7,536 bases of DNA, from positions 1 through 7,536 of the forward strand of contig JAIFNE010000111.1 in the NCBI GenBank assembly GCA_020047875.1, read 5' to 3'. The notes below the pieces were generated by a model. It made no database searches. It was not told the origin of the DNA and worked only from the letters and a program-made list of their open reading frames with translations. Position numbers and translations under genes: made by a program. Source of the DNA: Hydrogenophaga sp. Its GTDB lineage: Bacteria > Pseudomonadota > Gammaproteobacteria > Burkholderiales > Burkholderiaceae_C. This document shows positions 1 through 6,948 of the stretch, piece by piece; the stretch's first letter is position 1; each line of letters begins with the position of its first letter.

Positions 1-1000
1 TGCGCTTGCCGGTGCGCAAGAAGATCGGCACGTTCGCCCAGCGCCAGTTGTTGATGTGGGCGCGCAGGGCAACGAAGGTTTCGGTGCCGCTGTCGGGCGG
101 CACGTTGTCTTCCTTCAGGTAGCCAATGGCCGACTCGCCATTGGACGCGCCCGCGCTGTACTGCCCGCGCACCGTGTCGCGCGCCACGTCGGCCACCGAC
201 ATCGGGCGCAGCGAGCGCAACACCTTGAGTTTTTCGTCGCGCACGGCGTCAGGATCCAGCGACACCGGCGGCTCCATGGCCACGATGCACAGCAGCTGCA
301 GCAAGTGGTTTTGCACCATGTCGCGCAGGGCGCCGGTGCCGTCATAAAAACCCGCGCGGCTGCCCACGCCCACGCTTTCGGCCACGGTGATTTGCTAAGG
401 GCTGCGCCACAGCGGCTCGAAGATGGTGTTGCCAAAGCGCAGCACCATCAGGTTTTGCACCGTCTCTTTGCCCAGGTAGTGGTCGATCCGGAAGATCTGC
501 GATTCCTGGAAGTAGCGGCCCACCTGATCGTTGATGGCCTGCGCCGAGGCGAGGTCGTGGCCCAGGGGCTTTTCCAGCACCACGCGCGAGGCGGCGCCGA
601 TCAGGTTCTGGCCGGCGAGGTGGGCGCAGATGTCGGTGAACAGCGTGGGCGCGGTGGCGAGGTAATACACCCGGTCCGAGCCGCCTTGCAGCGCCTGGCC
701 CAGCGCCAGGTAGTCGGCTGCCCGCGTGGCGTCGAGGCAGACGTAGTTCAGGCGGTCCAGGAAGCGCTTCCAGGCGTCGCCCTCGCGCGCGGCGGCGGCA
801 ATGAACGGCGTCACCTTTTCTTGCACGAAGCCCAGAAAAGCCTCGCGGTCCCAGGGCTGGCGCCCCAGCGCGTGAATGCGGGTGGACTCGGGCAGGTTGT
901 TGTGCAGGTGCGCCATGTAAAGCGCCGGCAGGAGCTTGCGCACCGAGAGATCGCCGGCGCCGCCGAAGATCACCAGATCAAGAGAAGAAGATGTGGACAT
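1..1000 (-). pseudogene. zwf: Glucose-6-phosphate dehydrogenase, interrupted by an in-frame TAG and cut by the window edge
   Basis: Zwf oxidises glucose-6-phosphate to 6-phosphogluconolactone in the cytoplasm, feeding the Entner-Doudoroff and pentose phosphate routes. From the ATG at 1000, residues 12-25 hold the dinucleotide-binding loop (FGGAGDLSVRKLLP), EKPLG carries Lys144, and RIDHYLGKE (171-179) carries Asp173 and His174. After EPLWRSP (201 residues) comes TAG at 395-397. The same frame then continues without another stop to base 2 and is clearly Zwf: QITVAESVGVG, MVQNH (His codon 305-307), TETFVALRAHINNWRW and RTGKR. The catalytic His of MVQNH therefore lies beyond the stop, so the 201-residue product should be inactive. 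The family normally has about four more residues between the Trp of EPLW and QIT, so the stop sits exactly at a 12-base in-frame gap. No good Shine-Dalgarno precedes the ATG. The zwf identity is near certain. Whether the lesion is biological or an assembly artefact cannot be told here. Confidence 0.85.
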
Positions 1001-1014
1001 GACGTGCGCGCGTG

Positions 1015-1029
1015 TTGTATTTCTAACAA
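1015..1029. promoter_or_regulatory. HexR-like operator upstream of zwf (TTGT-N7-ACAA)
   Basis: TTGTATTTCTAACAA lies 15 bases upstream of the zwf ATG, in a 128-base gap that is AT-richer than its surroundings. It fits the TTGT-N7/8-ACAA operator described for HexR, the RpiR-type repressor of zwf and Entner-Doudoroff genes in Pseudomonas putida that is released by 2-keto-3-deoxy-6-phosphogluconate. Nearby, TAACAAA (1024-1030) and TTTGTTA (1061-1067) form a spaced inverted pair, and GTTAC recurs at 1031-1035 and 1064-1068, 33 bases apart (about three helical turns). I could not place a convincing -35/-10 pair. No hexR gene is in the window, so the regulator is inferred. Confidence 0.4.
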
Positions 1030-1128
1030 AGTTACTTGAATGGCGGGATGTTATGGTGATTTTGTTACATGACGGGTACGGATGGCGCTTGGATGGGCCA
1101 TCCCCCGCACACCGCCACCCCGCGCAGC

Positions 1129-1776
1129 TCAGGCGCGGCAGCCGTTGGCGGTGAGGTGCAGCACCCGCCGGGCGCGGGCGGCGGCGGCTTCTGAATGCGT
1201 CACCAGCACCAACGAGGCGCCGCTTTCGGTGGCCTGGCTCTGCAATACATCCATCACCTGCGCTGCGGTGCGCGGGTCGAGGTTGCCGGTGGGCTCATCG
1301 GCCAGCAGCAGGCGCGGCCGGTGCACCAGGGCGCGCGCAATCGCCACGCGCTGCAGTTGCCCGCCCGAGAGTTCGGCTGGCAGGCGCTGACCAAGGCCGC
1401 CCAGACCCACCGCCTCCAGCATCGCCTGCACCCGCGCGGCATCGGGCCGATACAACAGCAGCAGCGGCAGGCCCACGTTCTGCGCCACGTCCAGATGCGG
1501 CAGCACATGAAAGGCCTGAAATACGAACCCGAGCTTCTCGCGCCGCCAGTGGGCGCGCTGCACCTCGGTGAGCGCACCGATGTCGACGCTGTCGTGGGTG
1601 ATGCGGCCTTGTTGCCAGTCGTCCAGCGCGGCCATGCAGTTGAGCAGGCTGGACTTGCCCACACCCGATTCGCCCACGATGGCAACAAACTCGCCCGGCG
1701 CCACGCTCAGGCTCACCTGGCTGAACACCGGGGTATCGCCATAGTGCTTGCCCAGTTGCTCAATGACCAGGCTCAT
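1129..1776 (-). CDS. ABC transporter ATP-binding protein, LolD/MacB type, no permease in the window
   Basis: This 215-residue protein is a single nucleotide-binding domain that would power a membrane permease. Every ABC motif is intact: Walker A GESGVGKSS (35-43), Q-loop Gln87 in FVFQ, signature LSGGQ (136-140), Walker B LLLADE (156-161) followed by the D-loop NLD, and switch His194 in VTHS. The short length and the ADEPTGNLD style match the LolD/MacB/FtsE branch, which works with FtsX-like permeases in lipoprotein release or export. The ATG at 1776 is well supported: AGAGGAG sits five bases upstream, and the codon overlaps the miaA stop as ATGA. The frame stays open upstream, but that part is the shadow of miaA. 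The next gene downstream is zwf, so no permease or membrane-fusion partner is visible. Substrate unknown. The family call is strong, the LolD-like assignment moderate. Confidence 0.93.
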   Translation of the reverse strand: MSLVIEQLGKHYGDTPVFSQVSLSVAPGEFVAIVGESGVGKSSLLNCMAALDDWQQGRITHDSVDIGALTEVQRAHWRREKLGFVFQAFHVLPHLDVAQNVGLPLLLLYRPDAARVQAMLEAVGLGGLGQRLPAELSGGQLQRVAIARALVHRPRLLLADEPTGNLDPRTAAQVMDVLQSQATESGASLVLVTHSEAAAARARRVLHLTANGCRA

Positions 1777-2762
1777 GACCGCTCCTCTCTGGGTGCTCCA
1801 AGGTGCGCCTGAGCCCAGTGGAGCACGCGTTGCAGCGCGTCGGGCGCGTCGCAGGGAACGACCACCCGGTCGGGCATGGAGCGCATCCAGGTCAACTGGC
1901 GCTTGGCTAGCTGGCGCGTGGCGAACACGCCGAGGTCGCGCAGCGCCGCCAATTGCGCATCTGTCGGTGCATCGCCCGCGGCTTCCAGCAGCTCCCACAC
2001 CTGTCGGTAGCCCACGCAGCGCATGGACGGCAGCTCGGCGTTGAGGTCGCCGCGGACGCGCAGGGCGCGCACTTCGTCAACCAGGCCCTGGGCGAGCATG
2101 GCGTCGAAGCGCGCGGCGATGCGCTGGTGCAGCCATGTACGGTCTTGTGGCTCCAGCGACAAAAATGCCCCCGTTGCGATCGGGCTGGGCCGGGCCGCTG
2201 CGCCACCGGTCTGAAAACTGGAGAGCGGCCGCCCGGACAACGCATGCACCTCCAGCGCGCGCTGGATGCGCTGCGTGTCGTTGGGAAACAGCCGCGCCGC
2301 GCTGACCGGGTCCACCTGTTGCAGTTCGGCATGCAGCGCGGGCCAGCCCAGCACTTGGGCGCGCGCCGCAATGGCGTCGCGCACCGCGGCATCGGCTCGG
2401 GGCATCTCGTCCAGCCCCTGCATCAGGGCTTTGAAATAGAGCATGGTGCCCCCCACCAATAAGGCGGTTTTGCCGCGCGCCGCGATGTCGGTGATGAGCT
2501 GCCTGGCGTCGCTGACAAACTCGGCCGCGCTGTAGGCCTGAAGCGGGTCGCGGATGTCGATCAGGTGGTGGCGCACGCTGGCGCGCTCGGCGGGGCTGGG
2601 TTTGGCGGTGCCGATGTCCATGCCCCGATACACCAGCGCAGAGTCCACGCTGACGATTTCGACCGGCCACCGCTCGGCCATGGCCAGCGCTGCCGCAGTT
2701 TTGCCGCTGGCGGTGGGCCCGGCAATCGCCAGGCAGGTGGGTCTCTGAGCAGCGGTGGCCAT
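1773..2762 (-). CDS. miaA: tRNA dimethylallyltransferase
   Basis: MiaA transfers a dimethylallyl group from DMAPP to N6 of A37 in tRNAs that read codons beginning with U. This stabilises weak codon-anticodon pairing and is the first step toward ms2i6A. The 329-residue protein has the P-loop GPTASGKT (15-22), the DSALVYRGMDIGTAKP segment (40-55) with the likely catalytic Asp40, GGTMLYFKAL (104-113), NDTQRIQRALEV (161-172), the MRCVGYRQVWE segment (247-257) and ATRQLAKRQLTW (281-292). Length and motif order are normal for the family. The ATG at 2762 has no strong Shine-Dalgarno but lies five bases after the stop of the exporter gene, so coupled translation is likely. Its stop overlaps the start of the ABC ATPase. 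The open frame continues upstream of 2762 only as a shadow of the exporter gene. Identity is near certain. Confidence 0.98.
   Translation of the reverse strand: MATAAQRPTCLAIAGPTASGKTAAALAMAERWPVEIVSVDSALVYRGMDIGTAKPSPAERASVRHHLIDIRDPLQAYSAAEFVSDARQLITDIAARGKTALLVGGTMLYFKALMQGLDEMPRADAAVRDAIAARAQVLGWPALHAELQQVDPVSAARLFPNDTQRIQRALEVHALSGRPLSSFQTGGAAARPSPIATGAFLSLEPQDRTWLHQRIAARFDAMLAQGLVDEVRALRVRGDLNAELPSMRCVGYRQVWELLEAAGDAPTDAQLAALRDLGVFATRQLAKRQLTWMRSMPDRVVVPCDAPDALQRVLHWAQAHLGAPREERS
1782..1788 (-). promoter_or_regulatory. Ribosome binding site fixing the ABC ATPase start
   Basis: On the minus strand AGAGGAG, inside the last codons of miaA, ends five bases before the ATG at 1776. It is the clearest Shine-Dalgarno seen in the window. 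It sets the start at 1776 and, with the ATGA overlap, suggests that translation of the ATPase is coupled to termination of miaA. Confidence 0.75.
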
Positions 2763-2767
2763 GGGCT

Positions 2768-4036
2768 TCAGCGGGGCGGCGGCGTCACCACGCTCACCGT
2801 TCGCTGTGGTCCGGCCTGGGATTCGCCGTATCTCTGCACCAGCGTCCACGCGGTGATGGCGACCAGCACACTCCAGAACCAGATGCCGTTGGTGAGGGGC
2901 AGCACCGTGCCGCTGCCAGCCGCAATGCCCGCCAAACTCTTGCCCAGCCAGCCGCCCATGGCAAACGCCGCCACCATCATGAGAAAACCGCTGAGCGCCG
3001 ATGCGGCGCCAGCGGACTTTGGAAACGGCCCCACGGCGCCGCTCTGGCCGCAGGGCTGGTGCACCCCGTGGCCCAGCATGAACAGATAAAACGGCAGCAT
3101 GATGGCCCATACGTTCTGAATGCCCGCCAGCGCCAGCAGGCCCATGCTGGTGCCCGCGACCAGCGTGCAGGCGCCAGCGATGGCCACCGTGCGCCGCACC
3201 CCAAACCGCGGCAGCAGTTGGCGGCAAAGGAAGGTGCCGGCGATGTAGCTCAGCGACATCGAGAACATCATCAGTCCATAGACGGTCTTGGACAGACCCA
3301 GCACCTGAATGAGAACAAACGAAGATGCGGCAAGAAAGGTGAACAACCCGCCGTAGGTGGTGCAGGCCAGCAACGCGAAGGCCCAGAACGTCGGGTGCCT
3401 CAGAATGCTCGCCCAGGCCCGAACCAGGGCGGTTGGCCGCAGCGGCTGGCGATTTTGGCGGGGCAGGGTCTCGTCGAACCGCCAGACAATCAGCGCCAGC
3501 GTGACGGCGCCGAACACCGCCAGCACCGAAAGCGCTGCGCGCCAGTTGAACAGGTCGCTCAGCAGCCCGCCCAGCGGCGCACTGGCGCAGGCGATCAGCC
3601 CCAAGCCCGAGAGGCCCTTGGACATAACCCGTGCGCCGTCTGCCGGCTCATAGAGATCGCGAACGATGGCGCGCGCACACATCACGCCCGCCCCCATGGC
3701 CGCGCCCTGCGCAATGCGCCAGGCGATCAGCAGCTCCATGCTGCTGGCCAGAGCGCTGCCGACCGCTGCAACCACATAGATCGCCAGCCCGATCAGCAGA
3801 ATGGGGCGGCGACCGAACCGGTCCGACAAAGGCCCCCAAACCAGCTGCGATGCGCCAAACGCCAGCAGCAAACCGGTGAGGGTGAGTTGCGCCTGCGGCA
3901 TGGTGGCCCCAAAACCGCTCGTGAGGGCGGGCAGGGCGGGCAGGTAAAGGTCGGTGGTGATGGGCTGCAGACCCAGCAGCATCGAGAGCACCAGCACGAT
4001 CCGTGCGGGCGACATGGTGGGGCTCTGGGAAGACAT
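2768..4036 (-). CDS. Bcr/CflA-type drug-resistance MFS exporter
   Basis: This 422-residue inner-membrane protein has about 12 hydrophobic segments, as expected for a proton-driven major facilitator exporter. Features typical of the Bcr/CflA branch (DHA1) are TTDLYLPALP (27-36) at the end of the first helix, the loop 2-3 motif GPLSDRFGRRP (68-78), WRIAQGAAMGAG (106-117) followed by ARAIVRDLY (121-129), and a late GHGVHQPCGQSGAVGPFP segment (322-339) before SAGAASALSGF. Homologues export bicyclomycin, sulfonamides, chloramphenicol or small metabolites; the substrate here cannot be read from sequence. I chose the ATG at 4036. An in-frame ATG at 4015 is possible, and neither has a clear Shine-Dalgarno. 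The gene follows the hydrolase by 47 bases and precedes miaA by five. Family confident, substrate unknown. Confidence 0.92.
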   Translation of the reverse strand: MSSQSPTMSPARIVLVLSMLLGLQPITTDLYLPALPALTSGFGATMPQAQLTLTGLLLAFGASQLVWGPLSDRFGRRPILLIGLAIYVVAAVGSALASSMELLIAWRIAQGAAMGAGVMCARAIVRDLYEPADGARVMSKGLSGLGLIACASAPLGGLLSDLFNWRAALSVLAVFGAVTLALIVWRFDETLPRQNRQPLRPTALVRAWASILRHPTFWAFALLACTTYGGLFTFLAASSFVLIQVLGLSKTVYGLMMFSMSLSYIAGTFLCRQLLPRFGVRRTVAIAGACTLVAGTSMGLLALAGIQNVWAIMLPFYLFMLGHGVHQPCGQSGAVGPFPKSAGAASALSGFLMMVAAFAMGGWLGKSLAGIAAGSGTVLPLTNGIWFWSVLVAITAWTLVQRYGESQAGPQRTVSVVTPPPR

Positions 4037-4052
4037 GCGATCGAGGGTAGCA

Positions 4053-4068
4053 GACGCGGCAGCGCGTC
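4053..4068. repeat. Small inverted repeat between the hydrolase and exporter genes
   Basis: GACGCG (4053-4058) and CGCGTC (4063-4068) are perfect 6-base arms around a 4-base loop, in the 47-base gap between the two genes. No T run follows on either strand, so it is not a standard intrinsic terminator. It could stabilise or attenuate the operon message, or be chance in GC-rich DNA. Confidence 0.3.
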
Positions 4069-4083
4069 CCCTGGGTACCAAGC

Positions 4084-4941
4084 TCAGGGTGTCAGGCCAA
4101 ACAGATCGGCCAGCGCCACGCGGTATTGCGGCTGGCCGATGGCGTTGGTGTTGTGGTGCGAGCCGTTTTCCACCAACACAAACGCCTTGCGGCCCGTGGC
4201 GGCCTCGTAGAGTCGCCGGCCCAGAATCGGGCTGATCAACTGGTCTTGCGCGCCGTGCACCACCAGCAGCGGCGAGCCGATGTCGGCCACCCGCTTTACC
4301 GCTTCGAAACGCTGGGTGATCAGCGGCGACACCGGCAGCCAGCCCCATTTGAAGGTGCTCACCACATCGGGGATGGAGGTGAAGGTGCCTTCCACCAGCG
4401 TGCCCGCTTCGTCGCTCACCTGCGCCGCCAGCTCGATGGCAATCGCGCCGCCCAGGGAGTGGCCAAAGATGTAGCGCGGCCGGTTGGGGTATTGCTGGCC
4501 CAGCCAGTCCCAGGCAGCGCGTGCGTCTTCGATCGCCAGGGCTTCGGAGGGCAACATCGGCGTGCTCTTTCCGAACCCCCGGTAGTCGATGGCGAGTACG
4601 GAAAAACCCAGCTCGTGCATGCGGCGCGCGCGAAACGCCGAACCCACCACGTTGTAGCGCGCGCCGTGCAGGTAGAGCAGCACGGGCGCCGGGGCACCAT
4701 GGGCCGCCGCGTCCTGCGCCAGCCACAGGCCATGCAACCGGGTGGGCTCACCGGTTTCGCGAGAGACGAAATCGACCCACACATCGCTCATGCCGGCGGC
4801 CGCCTCCTCGCCGCGCCACCAGCTCCGGTCAGACGGCTGAAAGATCCATGCACGCTGGCGCTCGTCGAGGGTGGCGCAGCCGCTGAGCAGCGCGCCAGCG
4901 GCCAGCACCATGAGCAGAAGTCGGAAAAACCAGGAACGCAT
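4084..4941 (-). CDS. Alpha/beta hydrolase, predicted lipoprotein
   Basis: From the ATG at 4941 the protein has 285 residues. It opens with MRSWFFR, a hydrophobic stretch and the lipobox LSGC, so Cys22 should be lipidated. The next residue is Ala, not Asp, so outer-membrane sorting is expected. The rest is an alpha/beta hydrolase fold of the S33/BEM46-like kind: oxyanion-loop LHG (91-93), IDYRGFGKS (118-126), nucleophile elbow GHSLGG with Ser162, acid Asp233 in HGAQDQ, and base His262 or His263 in ENGSHHN. It is probably an esterase, lipase or peptidase acting at the envelope; the substrate is unknown. The frame could begin at a TTG at 4989, but the signal peptide starts exactly at the ATG. 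No Shine-Dalgarno is obvious. It lies 76 bases after mutL and 47 before the exporter gene, so it is probably in the same operon. Fold and triad are clear, the function is open. Confidence 0.88.
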   Translation of the reverse strand: MRSWFFRLLLMVLAAGALLSGCATLDERQRAWIFQPSDRSWWRGEEAAAGMSDVWVDFVSRETGEPTRLHGLWLAQDAAAHGAPAPVLLYLHGARYNVVGSAFRARRMHELGFSVLAIDYRGFGKSTPMLPSEALAIEDARAAWDWLGQQYPNRPRYIFGHSLGGAIAIELAAQVSDEAGTLVEGTFTSIPDVVSTFKWGWLPVSPLITQRFEAVKRVADIGSPLLVVHGAQDQLISPILGRRLYEAATGRKAFVLVENGSHHNTNAIGQPQYRVALADLFGLTP

Positions 4942-5017
4942 GGGAGAAGATGATGCCCGCTGACCCACTGCGCCGTGGTGGGGAGGCAAAAAGCCCGATG
5001 TTTGCGGTGCGGCTCGC

Positions 5018-6913
5018 TCAGCGTCCGCGCAGAAACAGGGCGTCGAGTTCCCTCATGCCCATCTGCCGCCAGGTTGGGCGGCCGTGGTTGCACTGGTCGC
5101 TGCGCTCGGTCACCTCCATCTGACGCAGCAACGCGTTCATCTCATCCAGCGTGAGGCGGCGATTGGCGCGCACCGCACCGTGGCAGGCCATGGTGGCGAG
5201 CAGCTCGTTTTGCGCGCGCTCGATCACGCGGCTGCCCTCGTGCTGCGCCAGCTCGGCGAGCACATGGCGGGCCAGCTCAACCGGATCGCCCTGGGCCAGC
5301 GTGCTGGGCACCGCGCGCACCGCCAGCGTCTTGGGGGAAAAGGGTGTGATCTCCAGCCCGAGGGTCGCCAGTGTTTCCCGAGCGTCTTCGGCGGTTGCCA
5401 CCTCGGCCGGTGTGGCAGCGAAAGTGGCCGGAATCAGCAGCGGCTGGCTGGCGATCTGCCGAGCCTCAAGCTGCTGCTTGAGCCGTTCGTAGACGATGCG
5501 CTCGTGCGCCGCGTGCATGTCCACCACCACCAGGCCCAGCGCGTTTTCGGCCAGGATGTAGACACCCTGCAGCTGCGCGATGGCCCGGCCCAGCGGCCAC
5601 GCGCCCGCGGGTGGGTCGCCGCCGGTCTGCGCGGCGCTGGCGGGGGGTGTGGCGGAGCTGTTGGCAGGCTGCCAGAGCGCAGCGATGTCGCTCACGCGGT
5701 GACCGATCTCGGCTTCGGGTGCGTAATGGCTGGGGAACTGCAGCGCGTTCTGCGACGCTGCGCGTGGTGCCGCGGCCCAGCTCACCCGGGGCACGCTAGC
5801 GTCTTCGCTACGCGGTTCCAGCGGCGAGCGGGCAACCGCCTGATCGGCGCTGGCGCGCGGCGCCGCCAGCGCAGACTCCACCGCGTGGCGCACGCCCTGG
5901 TGCACCTCGCGCCCATCGCGAAATCGAACCTCGATCTTGGTTGGATGCACGTTCACGTCCACGCGCGCCGGGTCCAGCGCAATGAACAGGGCGTAGACCG
6001 GCTGGCGGTGCCCGTGCAGCACATCCTCGTAGGCGCTGCGCGCTGCGTGGGTGATGGTCTTGTCTCGAACATAGCGCCCGTTCACATAGGCGAACTGCCA
6101 GTCGGCGCGTGAGCGCGCGGCATCCGGGATGCCGGCGAAGCCCCACACGCGCAGGCGCGGTGTGCCGTCATCGGCCGCGTGATCCGAACCCTGCGGCCAG
6201 TCGAGCGCCACCGCCTGTTCAATGAACTCCTGGCCCAGCACATCGCCCAGCCGCTGGCGCAGCGCCGCGATGCCAGCGCCGGCCACCGCGCGCCACTGCG
6301 CCACCAGCTTGCCTTCGTGCCAGATGGCGAAGCCCACATCGGGGCGCGCCAGCGCGTGGCGGCGCACCGCCTCGATGCAGTGGGCCAGCTCGGTGGCGTC
6401 GGTCTTCAGGAACTTGCGCCGTGCGGGCGTGGCAAAAAACAGCTCGCGCACCTCCACCGTGGTGCCGGTGCTGCGGGCGGCTGGCTGCAACTCGCCGCTG
6501 CGGGCGTCGAGCATCCAGCCATGCGGTTCGTTCGCGGTGTCCACCCGGGTCAGCAGCGACACCTCGGCGATCGAGCAGATTGCCGCCAGCGCCTCACCGC
6601 GAAAACCCATGGTGTGCACCGATTCGAGGTCTCGCAGGCTGGCGATCTTGCTGGTGGCGTGCCGTTTGAGCGCGGCGGGCAGTTCGGCGCGCGGGATGCC
6701 GCCCCCATCGTCTTCCACGCTGATGAGGCGCACACCGCCCGCCAGCAGGCGCACCGTGATCTGGCTCGCCCCGGCATCCAGCGCGTTGTCGACCAGTTCC
6801 CGCACCACCGACGCGGGTCGCTCCACCACCTCGCCCGCCGCAATCTGACTGATCAGCTCATCGGGCAGTTCGCGGATGGGGCGGCGGTCGGGGGAAGGGG
6901 TAGGCTGATTCAC
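5018..6913 (-). CDS. mutL: DNA mismatch repair protein MutL, endonuclease type, GTG start
   Basis: MutL couples mismatch recognition by MutS to strand removal. The 631-residue protein begins with the GHKL ATPase: RELVDNALDAG (38-48, Glu39 and Asn43), EDDGGGI (67-73), ATSKI (86-90) and GFRGEAL (103-109), then TTVEVRELFFATPARRK (151-167) and the NVHPTKIEVRF segment. A Pro/Ala-rich linker (about 345-440) leads to the C-terminal dimerisation domain. That domain holds DMHAAHERIVYE (465-476), ACHGAVRAN (576-584) and CNHGRP (608-613), the metal-site motifs of nicking MutL proteins that work without MutH. No ATG occurs between the conserved N-terminus and the upstream repeat. GTG at 6913 gives a normal-length N-terminus but has no Shine-Dalgarno. 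A TTG at 7042 would add 43 residues encoded by the inverted repeat and is rejected. It is the first gene of the minus-strand operon. Identity is near certain, the start moderately so. Confidence 0.97.
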   Translation of the reverse strand: MNQPTPSPDRRPIRELPDELISQIAAGEVVERPASVVRELVDNALDAGASQITVRLLAGGVRLISVEDDGGGIPRAELPAALKRHATSKIASLRDLESVHTMGFRGEALAAICSIAEVSLLTRVDTANEPHGWMLDARSGELQPAARSTGTTVEVRELFFATPARRKFLKTDATELAHCIEAVRRHALARPDVGFAIWHEGKLVAQWRAVAGAGIAALRQRLGDVLGQEFIEQAVALDWPQGSDHAADDGTPRLRVWGFAGIPDAARSRADWQFAYVNGRYVRDKTITHAARSAYEDVLHGHRQPVYALFIALDPARVDVNVHPTKIEVRFRDGREVHQGVRHAVESALAAPRASADQAVARSPLEPRSEDASVPRVSWAAAPRAASQNALQFPSHYAPEAEIGHRVSDIAALWQPANSSATPPASAAQTGGDPPAGAWPLGRAIAQLQGVYILAENALGLVVVDMHAAHERIVYERLKQQLEARQIASQPLLIPATFAATPAEVATAEDARETLATLGLEITPFSPKTLAVRAVPSTLAQGDPVELARHVLAELAQHEGSRVIERAQNELLATMACHGAVRANRRLTLDEMNALLRQMEVTERSDQCNHGRPTWRQMGMRELDALFLRGR

Positions 6914-6919
6914 ACTGAA

Positions 6920-6948
6920 ATTGTAGGAGTTGCCACGGAGCCTGTCGG
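6920..6948 (-). promoter_or_regulatory. Candidate sigma70 promoter of mutL
   Basis: Reading the minus strand, CCGACA (6948-6943; four of six matches to TTGACA) is followed after exactly 17 bases by TACAAT (6925-6920; five of six matches to TATAAT). The expected start point falls at about 6913-6914, on the GTG of mutL, so the message would be leaderless. That fits the missing Shine-Dalgarno. The -35 lies inside the outer end of the inverted repeat. This is a pattern match only, with no experimental support. Confidence 0.35.

Noticed and set aside
380..420. Frameshift, programmed frameshift or stop-codon recoding in zwf
   Set aside because: The frame before and after the TAG is the same, so no frameshift is needed. 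The four missing residues point to a deletion rather than recoding, and there is no sign of a pyrrolysine or selenocysteine context.
56..1039. Long plus-strand open frame opposite zwf
   Set aside because: Its protein is rich in His, Arg, Ala and Gly in the pattern of antisense reading of GC-rich genes and has no recognisable domain. The minus-strand Zwf motifs explain the region. Similar long plus-strand frames opposite miaA, the exporter, the hydrolase and mutL were rejected for the same reason.
1091..1103. GGATGG-G-CCATCC inverted repeat after the ABC gene as a terminator
   Set aside because: The arms are short, the loop is too small for a full stem, and no T run follows on the minus strand.
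1777..1998. N-terminal extension of the ABC ATPase to 1998
   Set aside because: The extra residues are an out-of-frame reading of the miaA 3' end. The ATG at 1776 has a strong RBS and gives the normal ABC N-terminus.
2763..3227. N-terminal extension of MiaA to 3227
   Set aside because: The upstream frame is an out-of-frame reading of the exporter gene. MiaA from 2762 has normal length and a P-loop at residue 15.
4037..4726. N-terminal extension of the exporter to 4726
   Set aside because: The upstream part is an antiparallel-phase shadow of the hydrolase gene and lacks membrane segments. The exporter has a normal first helix from 4036.
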